DNA of 7,768 nt from JAAYCO01 sp964632015 (lineage in GTDB: Bacteria; Planctomycetota; Phycisphaerae; SM23-33). Each line of letters begins with the position of its first letter. Position 1 is the first letter of the stretch. The stretch covers positions 1 through 7,768 of the forward strand of contig CAZWAT010000138.1 of the NCBI GenBank assembly GCA_964632015.1, read 5' to 3'. Both the position numbers and the translations under genes were made by a program. The notes below the pieces were generated by a model. The model was not told where the DNA came from and ran no database searches. It saw nothing but the letters and a program-made list of their open reading frames with translations. Positions 1-6,645 of the stretch are shown here, in pieces.

Positions 1-127
1 GTTGATCGCTGGTCGCAACCCCGCCACTGACGTGCGGGGCTCGTGTCAACCTCATCAGGAATGTGGGCAAATTGAACGATTTTCCGTAGGCAATCTTGCT
101 CTACTGCACAATATCCACCATTGTTGA
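1..127. other. Non-coding flank downstream of the leftward gene pair
   Basis: No convincing gene lies here. This is the 3' flank of the leftward TetR/oxidoreductase transcript. The only structure seen is a GC-rich hairpin at 19-39, listed separately. A short rightward frame opens at 96 but has no ribosome binding site and runs into the antisense of the oxidoreductase gene, so it is not called. Confidence 0.6.
19..39 (-). terminator. GC-rich hairpin, possible weak terminator of the leftward transcript
   Basis: CCCCGC at 19-24 pairs exactly with GCGGGG at 34-39. Two more pairs (AC/GT) can form inside past a bulged C, leaving a TGAC loop. The hairpin lies about 90 bases past the stop codon of the leftward oxidoreductase. 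On the minus strand the following bases begin TTGCG, so there is no real U-tract. An intrinsic terminator is therefore doubtful; the hairpin could instead protect the 3' end or be chance. Confidence 0.3.
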
Positions 128-1180
128 TCAGGTTGTCTGCCAGCTTGCCCGAAGAGGGTTGTCAATCGCCATCTGCGCCGCCTCCACCGCGCGAAGCATA
201 TCGTCGGGCGTTACTGCGGGGGGGGTGTCATTGAATATGCATTGCGCGAATTGGCGCAGCCAGTCGCGTCCCATCTGCTGGCCATAACCGTCAACCTGTT
301 CGCTGACGATCCTGATTCGCTGGCATTTGGGGTCGTTCTTTTCGTTTACCAGCAGAAGCTCATCTTCAACACCTGTCCATGCGGGCTCCCACGCGAGCGA
401 CCCGGCTGTTCCGCGCGCCGAGAAATAAATGTCCCGCGCGCCCGGGTACGACGGCGTAATGGAATAGCTAACATCAATCGAAGCACTCTGGCCGGATGAG
501 AGTGCCCATATGCCTTGGGCGTTGTCCTCGATGTCGCGTGCGGGCTCGCCCTTGGAAGGGGTGAACACGCCGGAGCCGCTGACGAACTCGCCTCCACTGA
601 CCCACCTGATGTAATCAAGCCAGTGAACGCCGAGGTTCCACATAGGCCCGCCGCCCTCGCTGGCGCGAAGCATCCACAACGCGTTGTCGCGAACATAGCG
701 ATGCGCCCCGCCCGCGTTGAGTCGGGCGTTGAACGCTGTCACTTCGCCGATGAGTCCCTGCGAGATTACCTGCTTTATGCGGATGCTGACAGCGTGGTCT
801 CTCCAGCAGTACGGCGAGCTTATCTTCAGCGATGGGTGTTGCTGTGCGACACGCACAATTTTTCGCACGCCAGCGACATCCGCTCCGCAGGGCTTCTCGA
901 CAATCGCGTGCTTTCCTGCCTTCGCGGCGTCCTCAAGCGTCCGGGGCATCTGGCTGTGTGGCTGCCATATTATCACAACGTCTATGTCGTCCCGCTCAAG
1001 CAGTTGGCGATAATCGCTGTAGGCATCGAGTTTGAACAGCTCGTTCTCGGCCTGCAGAAACTTCTCGTCCTCATCCGCAATCGCCACAAGTTTGTACTCA
1101 GGCAGATACTTCCACAGAGGATAATACCAACGTGGATGTTGATGCTTGAGCCCGATGATTCCAACGCCTAAGTGTTTCAT
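128..1180 (-). CDS. Gfo/Idh/MocA-family oxidoreductase with atypical nucleotide-binding motif
   Basis: A 350-residue cytoplasmic protein of usual length for this NAD(P)-dependent family, which oxidises or reduces sugars, cyclitols and related polyols. The N-terminal Rossmann half runs to about residue 120. It ends its core with the family EKP motif (E96-K97-P98), whose lysine is normally catalytic. The C-terminal half carries the H-x-x-D motif (H186, D189). The usual GxGxxG/A loop is replaced by GLKHQH at residues 10-15, which is unusual. The reading frame is open upstream to 1315, but the start at 1180 is chosen for three reasons: GGAG sits just upstream, the family fold begins at once, and the start overlaps the stop of the TetR gene by one base (TAATG). 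It is therefore probably cotranscribed and translationally coupled with the regulator. An 8-base C run (218-225 as G on the plus strand) lies in frame near the C-terminus. The substrate cannot be deduced. Confidence 0.9.
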   Translation of the reverse strand: MKHLGVGIIGLKHQHPRWYYPLWKYLPEYKLVAIADEDEKFLQAENELFKLDAYSDYRQLLERDDIDVVIIWQPHSQMPRTLEDAAKAGKHAIVEKPCGADVAGVRKIVRVAQQHPSLKISSPYCWRDHAVSIRIKQVISQGLIGEVTAFNARLNAGGAHRYVRDNALWMLRASEGGGPMWNLGVHWLDYIRWVSGGEFVSGSGVFTPSKGEPARDIEDNAQGIWALSSGQSASIDVSYSITPSYPGARDIYFSARGTAGSLAWEPAWTGVEDELLLVNEKNDPKCQRIRIVSEQVDGYGQQMGRDWLRQFAQCIFNDTPPAVTPDDMLRAVEAAQMAIDNPLRASWQTT

Positions 1181-1824
1181 TATTTCTCCACGGAGATTCC
1201 GCTTAGCAAAAGCTCCACCACGTGCTTGATTCTGTCGTTCATGCGTGCGGGATCCAACGGCTGGGATCCCAACAGCATTTCCATTGTCCGATGATTGGAA
1301 AAGTAAAAGAAGCAAAGCGCGAATATGCTTATCAACAGGTCGTGCACATCGATGTTGGGCCTGAATTTGCCTTCGTCTTGCCCCTTTTGCAGAGCCAGTC
1401 GAAGCGCGGTGATGACGGGCGCCTTTTGATCTTTAAGGTTCAGCTCACTCGCTGTGCGTGCGTCGTTGAGGTTCTCATATGATATAAGGTTCACGAACGT
1501 CGGGTGGGACTGAAGGAACTCGTGATACCTCGCGACCAGCACTTCAAGCAGCTCATCGGCGGGCAGCAGCATCGAGCCCAGCTCAACTTCCAGGCAGTAA
1601 AACTCGTTGTACACCACCTTAAGGGCCGACTTGTACAACCCATCCTTGCCGCCGAAGTAATGGTACGCAAGACGTTTGTTGAGCCCGGCCTTCTGGCAGA
1701 TTTCGTCGATAGTGGCGGCGTGCGGACCCATGCGAGCAAAAACGTCTATTGCAGCGCTTAGCAACGCCTCACGGCTGCGCTGGGGATCACGCGTCGCAAC
1801 CGTCGGTGATTGTCGTTTCGCCAT
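1180..1824 (-). CDS. TetR/AcrR-family transcriptional regulator
   Basis: A 214-residue one-domain-plus-sensor repressor of normal family length. The N-terminal DNA-binding domain spans about residues 15-65. Its helix-turn-helix covers roughly residues 37-57 and is followed by the typical YHYFGGKDGLY segment. The rest is the helical ligand-binding and dimer domain. Its segment around residues 98-125 (a helix, then SHPTF and ENLND) resembles the RutR/YcdC-like branch, judged by eye. The start at 1824 is preferred over the upstream ATG at 1893 because AAGGAG lies just before it and a run of basic residues follows, as is typical. The upstream start would also lie on the -35 side of the predicted promoter. 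A 16-base palindrome inside its own promoter (1875-1890) suggests autorepression. The inducer is unknown but is likely a substrate or intermediate of the adjacent enzymes. The gene overlaps the downstream oxidoreductase by one base. Confidence 0.93.
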   Translation of the reverse strand: MAKRQSPTVATRDPQRSREALLSAAIDVFARMGPHAATIDEICQKAGLNKRLAYHYFGGKDGLYKSALKVVYNEFYCLEVELGSMLLPADELLEVLVARYHEFLQSHPTFVNLISYENLNDARTASELNLKDQKAPVITALRLALQKGQDEGKFRPNIDVHDLLISIFALCFFYFSNHRTMEMLLGSQPLDPARMNDRIKHVVELLLSGISVEK

Positions 1825-1871
1825 AACTACTCCTTGAGCGACCAGAATACCGCCAACTCTACTATCGATAC

Positions 1872-1900
1872 AATGTAACCATTTAGTTACCACAAGTCAA
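1872..1900 (-). promoter_or_regulatory. Leftward sigma-70-type promoter of the TetR/oxidoreductase pair
   Basis: On the minus strand, TTGACT (1900-1895; 5 of 6 to the -35 consensus) is followed by exactly 17 bases and then TACATT (1877-1872; 4 of 6 to the -10 consensus). The predicted transcription start is near 1865, giving a leader of about 40 bases before the ATG at 1824. The spacer and first half of the -10 box are occupied by the palindrome at 1875-1890, so a bound repressor would block polymerase directly. Confidence 0.7.
1875..1890. promoter_or_regulatory. Candidate TetR-family operator
   Basis: The minus strand reads GTAACTA-AA-TGGTTAC: two 7-base arms around a 2-base centre, with 6 of 7 pairs symmetric. 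This 7-2-7 layout, with an ACCA-nn-TGGT-like core, resembles the RutR box as I recall it (TTGACCA-nn-TGGTCAA). That agrees with the RutR-like look of the adjacent regulator. It sits between the -35 and -10 of the TetR promoter, the standard position for autorepression. No second clear copy was found in the rest of the divergent region. Direct control of the rightward operon is less certain, because the site lies upstream of that promoter. Confidence 0.7.
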
Positions 1901-1906
1901 AGAATA

Positions 1907-1948
1907 TTGAACTCAAGTCTTGACGCAACTACAACAATATCATACTGT
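1907..1948 (+). promoter_or_regulatory. Candidate rightward operon promoter with overlapping palindrome
   Basis: TTGACG (1920-1925; 5 of 6) lies 17 bases before TACTGT (1943-1948; only 3 of 6). A second option is TTGAAC (1907-1912) with TACAAC (1930-1935), also 17 bases apart and 4 of 6 at each box. The perfect palindrome TCAAG-T-CTTGA (1913-1923) overlaps the -35 region of both. The weak -10 boxes suggest a promoter that needs activation or is kept low. The leader before the ATG at 1991 would be about 35-50 bases. Confidence 0.45.
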
Positions 1949-1990
1949 ATGCAAAGCAACAGGCACAAACCTTATATTGAGAGGCGAGAT

Positions 1991-2992
1991 ATGGCAGGTG
2001 AATTCAAGGTGGTGGTCACGGACTACATCGAGGCCGATCTTGACTGGGAACGCGAACAACTCGCCAAGCGCGGCGTGGGGTTCGAATGTTATCAACTCAA
2101 GCAGGCCCCAGAAGAAGAAGTCATGCGTCTGACCGCCGATGCCGACGTCGTCGTGGTGAATATGGTGAAGGTGACGCCTCGACTGGTCGATTCATGGACT
2201 AAGTGCCGAATGGTCATCAGGCATGGGGCGGGTTATGACAATGTGAACGTACAGGCCCTGACTGACAGGGGAATTGTGCTCGAATACATACCCGACTACT
2301 GCCAGCATGAAGTCGCCGAGCACGCCATCGCACTGATGTTCGCGTGTTGCCGAAAGGTTGTCTGGGGCAGGGGAGTATTTGACGACAGCGTCGCCCGCGG
2401 CGAATGGGACTTCAAGCCCATCGTCCCCATGTTCCGCATGGCCGGGTCTACGGTGGGAATCATCGGATGCGGCAGAATCGGCAGCCTTGTGTACCGAAAG
2501 ATGTCGGCCACCGGTGTCAACCTGATGGTGTGCGACCCGTACCTCAGCGAACGCACGCGAGAAGAACTGAACATTGAACCGGTGAGTCTGGAAGAACTTT
2601 GCAAAAGCAGCGATCTGGTCACGCTGCACACCCCACTCAACGATGAGACGCGGGGCATCATTAACGCCAAATCGCTCTCGTGGATGAAGCCCACCGCGTA
2701 TCTTGTAAACACATCCCGCGGCGGAATGGTTGACCATGACGCCCTTGCTGACGCGCTCAAGAGCAGATCAATCGCCGGCGCCGCCATCGACGTGTTCGAG
2801 AAGGAGCCCCCCAACAGCGACTTCCCATTGATAGGCCTGGACAACGTCATCATCACCCCGCACCTGAGCTGGTACAGCAAGGACGCCGAACAGACGATAC
2901 GCGAAAAGATTCTTGAGGACATATTTAGAATGATCGATGGTCTGTCGCCACGCATCCCGGTGAATCCGGAGGTATTGCGGGCGTCAAAGTAA
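1991..2992 (+). CDS. D-isomer-specific 2-hydroxyacid dehydrogenase, CtBP/phosphoglycerate dehydrogenase-like
   Basis: A 333-residue NAD(H)-dependent enzyme that interconverts a 2-hydroxy acid and its 2-keto acid. The split substrate-binding domain covers about residues 1-105 and 295-333. The Rossmann domain between them carries GCGRIG at 159-164. The catalytic set of the family is complete: R243 in NTSRGG, E272 in FEKEPP and H291 in TPH. Segments such as IRHGAGYDNV and the H-E-V-A-E-H-A-I stretch are typical of bacterial proteins annotated as CtBP-like. There is no C-terminal ACT domain, so it is not a full-length SerA. The start at 1991 is chosen over an in-frame ATG at 1907 because GAGG lies 6 bases upstream, the protein begins like its family there, and the longer form would begin inside the promoter. 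It is the first gene of the rightward operon. The true substrate is unknown. Confidence 0.9.
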   Translation: MAGEFKVVVTDYIEADLDWEREQLAKRGVGFECYQLKQAPEEEVMRLTADADVVVVNMVKVTPRLVDSWTKCRMVIRHGAGYDNVNVQALTDRGIVLEYIPDYCQHEVAEHAIALMFACCRKVVWGRGVFDDSVARGEWDFKPIVPMFRMAGSTVGIIGCGRIGSLVYRKMSATGVNLMVCDPYLSERTREELNIEPVSLEELCKSSDLVTLHTPLNDETRGIINAKSLSWMKPTAYLVNTSRGGMVDHDALADALKSRSIAGAAIDVFEKEPPNSDFPLIGLDNVIITPHLSWYSKDAEQTIREKILEDIFRMIDGLSPRIPVNPEVLRASK

Positions 2993-3003
2993 CCTGACAA
3001 TCA

Positions 3004-3019
3004 CCGGGACAACGCCCGG
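3004..3019 (+). other. Intercistronic GC hairpin before the aminotransferase gene
   Basis: CCGGG (3004-3008) and CCCGG (3015-3019) form a 5-pair all-GC stem with a 6-base loop in the 44-base gap between genes one and two. No U-tract follows, so it is not an intrinsic terminator. It ends 7 bases before the GGAG of the next gene and could affect transcript processing or stability, or be chance. Confidence 0.3.
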
Positions 3020-3036
3020 CGACAATGGAGCAAATC

Positions 3037-4362
3037 ATGTTAGAACGTGTAACACGGGTATCGGGACCGTTGCCGGGTCCGCGAGGCAAGGCGCTGCTTG
3101 AAACGTGGCTTGAACACGAGGCCGACACCACGGGCTTTCAGGCCCCGGTCGTTTGGGAAAAGGCCAGAGGAGCCGTTGTCACCGATGTCGACCAGAACGT
3201 CTACATTGACTGGACCAGCGGCGTTCTTGTCGCGAATCTGGGGCATTGTCATCCACGTCTCGTTGAAGCCATCAGAGAGGCTGCCGGGGCAGTATTGAAC
3301 TGTTACGAGTTTCCGACGCCCCAGCGAATCGCCGCTGCCGAGGCGTTGACCAGGCGTCTGCCGAAGCATTTGAACAAGTGCTTCTTTCTCACCACGGGCA
3401 GCGAGGCAACCGAGTCGTGCATCCGCATAATGAAGCGCAAGATGGGGCGGTATGAAATCGTCGGCTTCCACGGTGGGTTTCACGGAAGGACGCACGCAGC
3501 CGCCAGCGCCGGTGGGATGGAAGGCGTCAAACGCGGATACGGGCCGGCGATGCCCGGCGTCATCAGGGCGCCGTTTCCATATCCATATCGAAGCCCCGTG
3601 GGCGACGCCCCGGGCAAGATGATCGACTACTACATGACCATGCTCGACGACCAGGTGCGTGCGAACTCGACCGGGTCGCTGGCGGGTTTGATCGTGGAAC
3701 CATACCAAGGAGCCGCCGGGTTTATATTTCCGCCCGATGGATACCTCACCGAGCTTGAGAAATGGTGCAGGGACAAGGGAATTCTTTTCACGCTGGACGA
3801 GGTTCAAAGCTCATACGGCAGGACGGGCAAAATGTGGGCGATGGAGTGGGAAAACCTCACTCCCGACCTCGTGTCGATAGGAAAGGGCATCGGCAACGGT
3901 GTGCCCACCTCGGCCGTCGCAGCACGCGAAGATGTCATATCGTGCATCGGTAAAGGCGAACTCAGCAGTACGGTTGGCGGCAACCCGCTGTCGAGCGCCG
4001 CGGTGGCGACGATTCTGGATATCACCGAAGACGAAAACCTCGTCGGCAACACCCTGAAGATGGGCAAGGTCATGATGGATCGCCTCCTGACAATGAAGGA
4101 AAAATCCGCTCATCTTGGCGACGTTCGAGGCAAGGGTCTGGTGATCGGGCTTGAAATCGTTGCTGACAAGCGAACCAAAACGCCATCACCCGAGCTTACC
4201 AACAATCTCATCTTGCTCTGTGCTGAAAAGGGTCTGCTTGTGGGCAAGGTGGGCATTTTCGGCAACGTTATACGCGTGGCCCCGCCGCTGTGCATCACCG
4301 AGGCACTGGCGCACGAGAGCCTGGACATCATGGAACGAAGCCTCATGGAACTTGAAAAATGA
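3037..4362 (+). CDS. Class III PLP-dependent aminotransferase
   Basis: A 441-residue fold-type I enzyme of the family that includes 4-aminobutyrate, ornithine/acetylornithine and beta-alanine aminotransferases and dialkylglycine decarboxylase. These enzymes usually move a terminal amino group onto 2-oxoglutarate or pyruvate. The hallmarks are intact: TTGSEA at 119-124 (phosphate binding), E221 in VEPYQG, D254 in LDEVQ (PLP ring nitrogen), and K283 in SIGKGIGNG (Schiff-base lysine). A late NVIRVAPPL segment is typical of the GABA-aminotransferase branch. It is longer than ArgD (about 400 residues), and the 40 residues before the fold suit the GabT-like group. The ATG at 3037 is chosen over the one at 3025 because GGAG (3027-3030) is correctly spaced for it. 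The gene shares ATGA with the next one. Pairing with an M20 deacylase recalls ArgD/ArgE, but the oxidoreductase neighbours argue against arginine synthesis. Confidence 0.92.
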   Translation: MLERVTRVSGPLPGPRGKALLETWLEHEADTTGFQAPVVWEKARGAVVTDVDQNVYIDWTSGVLVANLGHCHPRLVEAIREAAGAVLNCYEFPTPQRIAAAEALTRRLPKHLNKCFFLTTGSEATESCIRIMKRKMGRYEIVGFHGGFHGRTHAAASAGGMEGVKRGYGPAMPGVIRAPFPYPYRSPVGDAPGKMIDYYMTMLDDQVRANSTGSLAGLIVEPYQGAAGFIFPPDGYLTELEKWCRDKGILFTLDEVQSSYGRTGKMWAMEWENLTPDLVSIGKGIGNGVPTSAVAAREDVISCIGKGELSSTVGGNPLSSAAVATILDITEDENLVGNTLKMGKVMMDRLLTMKEKSAHLGDVRGKGLVIGLEIVADKRTKTPSPELTNNLILLCAEKGLLVGKVGIFGNVIRVAPPLCITEALAHESLDIMERSLMELEK

Positions 4363-5600
4363 CAGTCAGCCTTTCCGATCTTACATCCGCCATCGACGCC
4401 AACGAGCCTAAGGCACGGGACTTCCTCAAGTCTTTGATTGCTGTTCCATCACTGAGCGGCCAGGAGGTCGCGGCGATGGAATTGGCGGCGAGGGCGTTTG
4501 GTGAATTCGCGAAGGTCGAAAAAGTACCGCTCGACAATTCGCTGAAAAACGATCCCCTCTACTGCGACGTGCTTGAAGACCTGGATTACACCGATAGATT
4601 CAACCTGTCTGTCACGCTTCCCGGCGCTGGGGATGCGAAACCCCTGCTAATCAACACGCACATGGACACGGTTCCACCGTCCCAGGGTCAAAGCAACCCT
4701 TTCGACCCTGGCGAGGAAGATGGAAAGATTTTCGGAAGGGGCGCCTGCGACGCCAAGGGTCAGGTGGCTGCGTTGTATCTGGCGATGTTGGCGTTGAACG
4801 ATCTTGGTTCCCCGTGCGAGGGCGACCTCATCGGCCATGTGGTGGTCGAAGAGGAAGTCGGCGGAAACGGATCGCTAGCAATGGCCCGTCGTGGCGGCGT
4901 TTCGCCTGGAGCCTGCATCGTTCTTGAACCCACCGACAACGCGATATTCACGAGCATCCGCGGCGCGGTGTGGTTCAGGATGGACCTTTCCGGCCAGGCG
5001 GGTCACTCGGGTGGAACGGGCCGGGTAAGCGCACTGAAACTCGCAACCCGCGTGATGGACATACTCGAACGATACCACACCGAGCTTCTGGCGGCGTCGA
5101 AGGGTATTGACCTGTTCGACAAGTATGAAAACCCCATGCCGTTGACGTTAGGCAAGCTTCACGCCGGCAATTGGCCTGCGACAAACCCATCGCATGCCCG
5201 GCTTGAAGGCGTTTTGGGGCTACTGCCCAACATCACTGCCCAAGAGGTCATGGCACAGATCCGGCGTCTGCTGATCGAGCAAGGCCCGCCCGAGCTTGCC
5301 GACAATCTCAAGGCGCATTTTCCTTACAGGCATGATTCTTCGGTATGTCCGACCGACGCGGCGATAGTAATCGACATGAAGGCGGCGATATCGGCAATGG
5401 GCCAACAACCGCACATAGACGCCATGTGCGCCTCGTGCGATGCGTGCTTCTACAGCGGGCTTCTTGGCGTGCCCACAGTCGTGTTCGGGCCGGGCAACCT
5501 GAAATTCGCGCATTCCAGCGACGAACACATAGACATGGCGGACATATCGGCTGCGGGCAAAATCATTGCGGCGACATCCGCACAAGGAGTATTAAAATGA
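4359..5600 (+). CDS. M20-family zinc amidohydrolase (ArgE/DapE-like deacylase)
   Basis: A 413-residue metallohydrolase of the acetylornithine deacetylase / succinyl-diaminopimelate desuccinylase / carboxypeptidase G2 family, which cleaves an N-acyl amide or dipeptide bond with two zinc ions. The metal and catalytic residues can be placed: H101 and D103 in HMDTVP, D131 in GRGACDAKGQ, E165-E166 before VGG (general base and ligand), E190 in LEPTD, and H385 in AHSSDEH. The dimerisation domain is inserted at about residues 200-315, beginning near the GQAGHSGG segment. The catalytic set looks complete. The start overlaps the aminotransferase stop (ATGA) and has only a weak ribosome site, which points to translational coupling. 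The end overlaps the alcohol dehydrogenase start in the same way. No signal peptide is seen, so it acts on an internal substrate. A family name such as ArgE is not justified. The likely role is to free an amine for the adjacent transaminase. Confidence 0.9.
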   Translation: MTVSLSDLTSAIDANEPKARDFLKSLIAVPSLSGQEVAAMELAARAFGEFAKVEKVPLDNSLKNDPLYCDVLEDLDYTDRFNLSVTLPGAGDAKPLLINTHMDTVPPSQGQSNPFDPGEEDGKIFGRGACDAKGQVAALYLAMLALNDLGSPCEGDLIGHVVVEEEVGGNGSLAMARRGGVSPGACIVLEPTDNAIFTSIRGAVWFRMDLSGQAGHSGGTGRVSALKLATRVMDILERYHTELLAASKGIDLFDKYENPMPLTLGKLHAGNWPATNPSHARLEGVLGLLPNITAQEVMAQIRRLLIEQGPPELADNLKAHFPYRHDSSVCPTDAAIVIDMKAAISAMGQQPHIDAMCASCDACFYSGLLGVPTVVFGPGNLKFAHSSDEHIDMADISAAGKIIAATSAQGVLK

Positions 5601-6631
5601 AGGCATTGATGAAGGTTGCCCGTGGCGTCGGGCATGTTGAGCTGCGCGATGTTCTCGAGCCCGTACCCGGTGAGGGCGAGGTCTTGCTGAAGGTTCTCGC
5701 GGCGGGCGTGTGCGGAACCGACATACATGTACGCGATGATAACTTTCCATATTGGCCCCCGGTCATTCTTGGTCACGAGTTTTGCGGCGAAGTTGTCGAG
5801 CTTGGTAAGGGCGTGGCAAAGCTGGCGATTGGGGATCGCGTAGTCGGCGAGCCTCACACCCGATCCTGCGGGCGGTGTCATCTTTGCCGAACCGGGAACA
5901 TCCAGATCTGCCCCGACAAAAGAAGCCCCGGGTGGGGTATTGATGGGGCGATGACCGAGTTTCTGGTGATGCCCGAAAACCTCCTCCACACGATCCCGGG
6001 CAGTGTAAGCGACATATCGGCCGCGGTCATCGAGCCGGTCGCCAACGTGGTTACCGACTTGGTGGAACGCACACGACTTCAGGCGGGCGAGACGGTGGCG
6101 GTTGTAGGCCCGGGTCCCATAGGATTGCTCAGCGCGATGGTCGCGCGGGCGAGCGGCGCTTCTGTTGTTGCGATTATCGGCACGCCCAGCGACAAAGCGG
6201 TGAGGCTTGCGAAGGGCACGGAGCTTGGTTTCGATTGTGCTTATGACTGCACGTCGGACGACGTCGCATCAGCCGTGAAGGACGCCACCAACGGCGTCGG
6301 TGCCGACGTGGTTGTTGAATGCTCCGGCTCGAAGGGTGGAGTGGCGATGGCGATTGACCTTGTGCGAAAACAGGGCAGGGTGTGCGCGATAGGCCTGTCG
6401 GGCGCAAAGACGATGGAGTTTCCGTATTCCGCAGCCTCGTTCAAGGTTTGCGAAATGCTGTTTTGTCTGTCTACCTACTACACAAGCTGGGACAAGTCGA
6501 TTCGACTTGTCGCCAGCGGCGGGATCGACCCCTCCATGCTGGTGACTCACGTGCGCAAGCTCGACGAGTGGTCCAGCGTGTTTGACGACATAGACGCACA
6601 GAAGGCCATCAAGGCGGTACTTATTCCATAA
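5597..6631 (+). CDS. Zinc-dependent medium-chain alcohol dehydrogenase
   Basis: A 344-residue MDR-family enzyme, most like the sorbitol, threonine and polyol dehydrogenase branch, that oxidises a secondary alcohol to a ketone with NAD(P)+. Catalytic zinc residues are C39, H60-E61 in GHE and probably E146. The structural zinc lobe has all four cysteines (C91, C94, C97, C105). The Rossmann motif is GPGPIG at 171-176. The reading frame extends upstream to 5345, but that part is only the M20 gene in another frame. The start at 5597 is fixed by AAGGAG (5584-5589), by the ATGA overlap with the M20 stop, and by the family-typical first residues. It is followed after 14 bases by the second Gfo/Idh/MocA gene. 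A reductive direction is also possible. The substrate is unknown; a polyol, amino alcohol or product of the transaminase would fit. Confidence 0.92.
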   Translation: MKALMKVARGVGHVELRDVLEPVPGEGEVLLKVLAAGVCGTDIHVRDDNFPYWPPVILGHEFCGEVVELGKGVAKLAIGDRVVGEPHTRSCGRCHLCRTGNIQICPDKRSPGWGIDGAMTEFLVMPENLLHTIPGSVSDISAAVIEPVANVVTDLVERTRLQAGETVAVVGPGPIGLLSAMVARASGASVVAIIGTPSDKAVRLAKGTELGFDCAYDCTSDDVASAVKDATNGVGADVVVECSGSKGGVAMAIDLVRKQGRVCAIGLSGAKTMEFPYSAASFKVCEMLFCLSTYYTSWDKSIRLVASGGIDPSMLVTHVRKLDEWSSVFDDIDAQKAIKAVLIP

Positions 6632-6645
6632 CCCAAGGAGCGATC

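Noticed and set aside
515..1171. Long rightward frame (218 codons) antisense to the leftward oxidoreductase
   Set aside because: It is fully inside a gene with clear family motifs, has no recognisable domain, and its composition fits a shadow frame in GC-rich DNA.
1181..1315. N-terminal extension of the leftward oxidoreductase by 45 codons
   Set aside because: It overlaps the TetR C-terminal coding region, resembles no part of the family, and a good GGAG-ATG lies at the shorter start.
1907..1990. Upstream ATG for the hydroxyacid dehydrogenase
   Set aside because: It would begin inside the predicted promoter without a good ribosome site, and the added residues do not look like the family.
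2192..3000. Two leftward frames (181 and 234 codons) antisense to the hydroxyacid dehydrogenase
   Set aside because: They lie opposite a gene with a complete catalytic set. They show no family motifs and no supporting ribosome sites.
3040..3807. Leftward frame of 255 codons antisense to the aminotransferase
   Set aside because: The sense strand encodes an intact class III aminotransferase, and the antisense product has no recognisable motif.
5345..5596. N-terminal extension of the alcohol dehydrogenase by 84 codons
   Set aside because: The extension is the M20 gene read in another frame, rich in arginine and histidine. The strong ribosome site and family start are at 5597.
3037..5600. Reading the aminotransferase and M20 pair as argD-argE of arginine biosynthesis
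   Set aside because: The aminotransferase is longer and more GabT-like, no other arginine genes are present, and the operon partners are redox enzymes under a TetR regulator.
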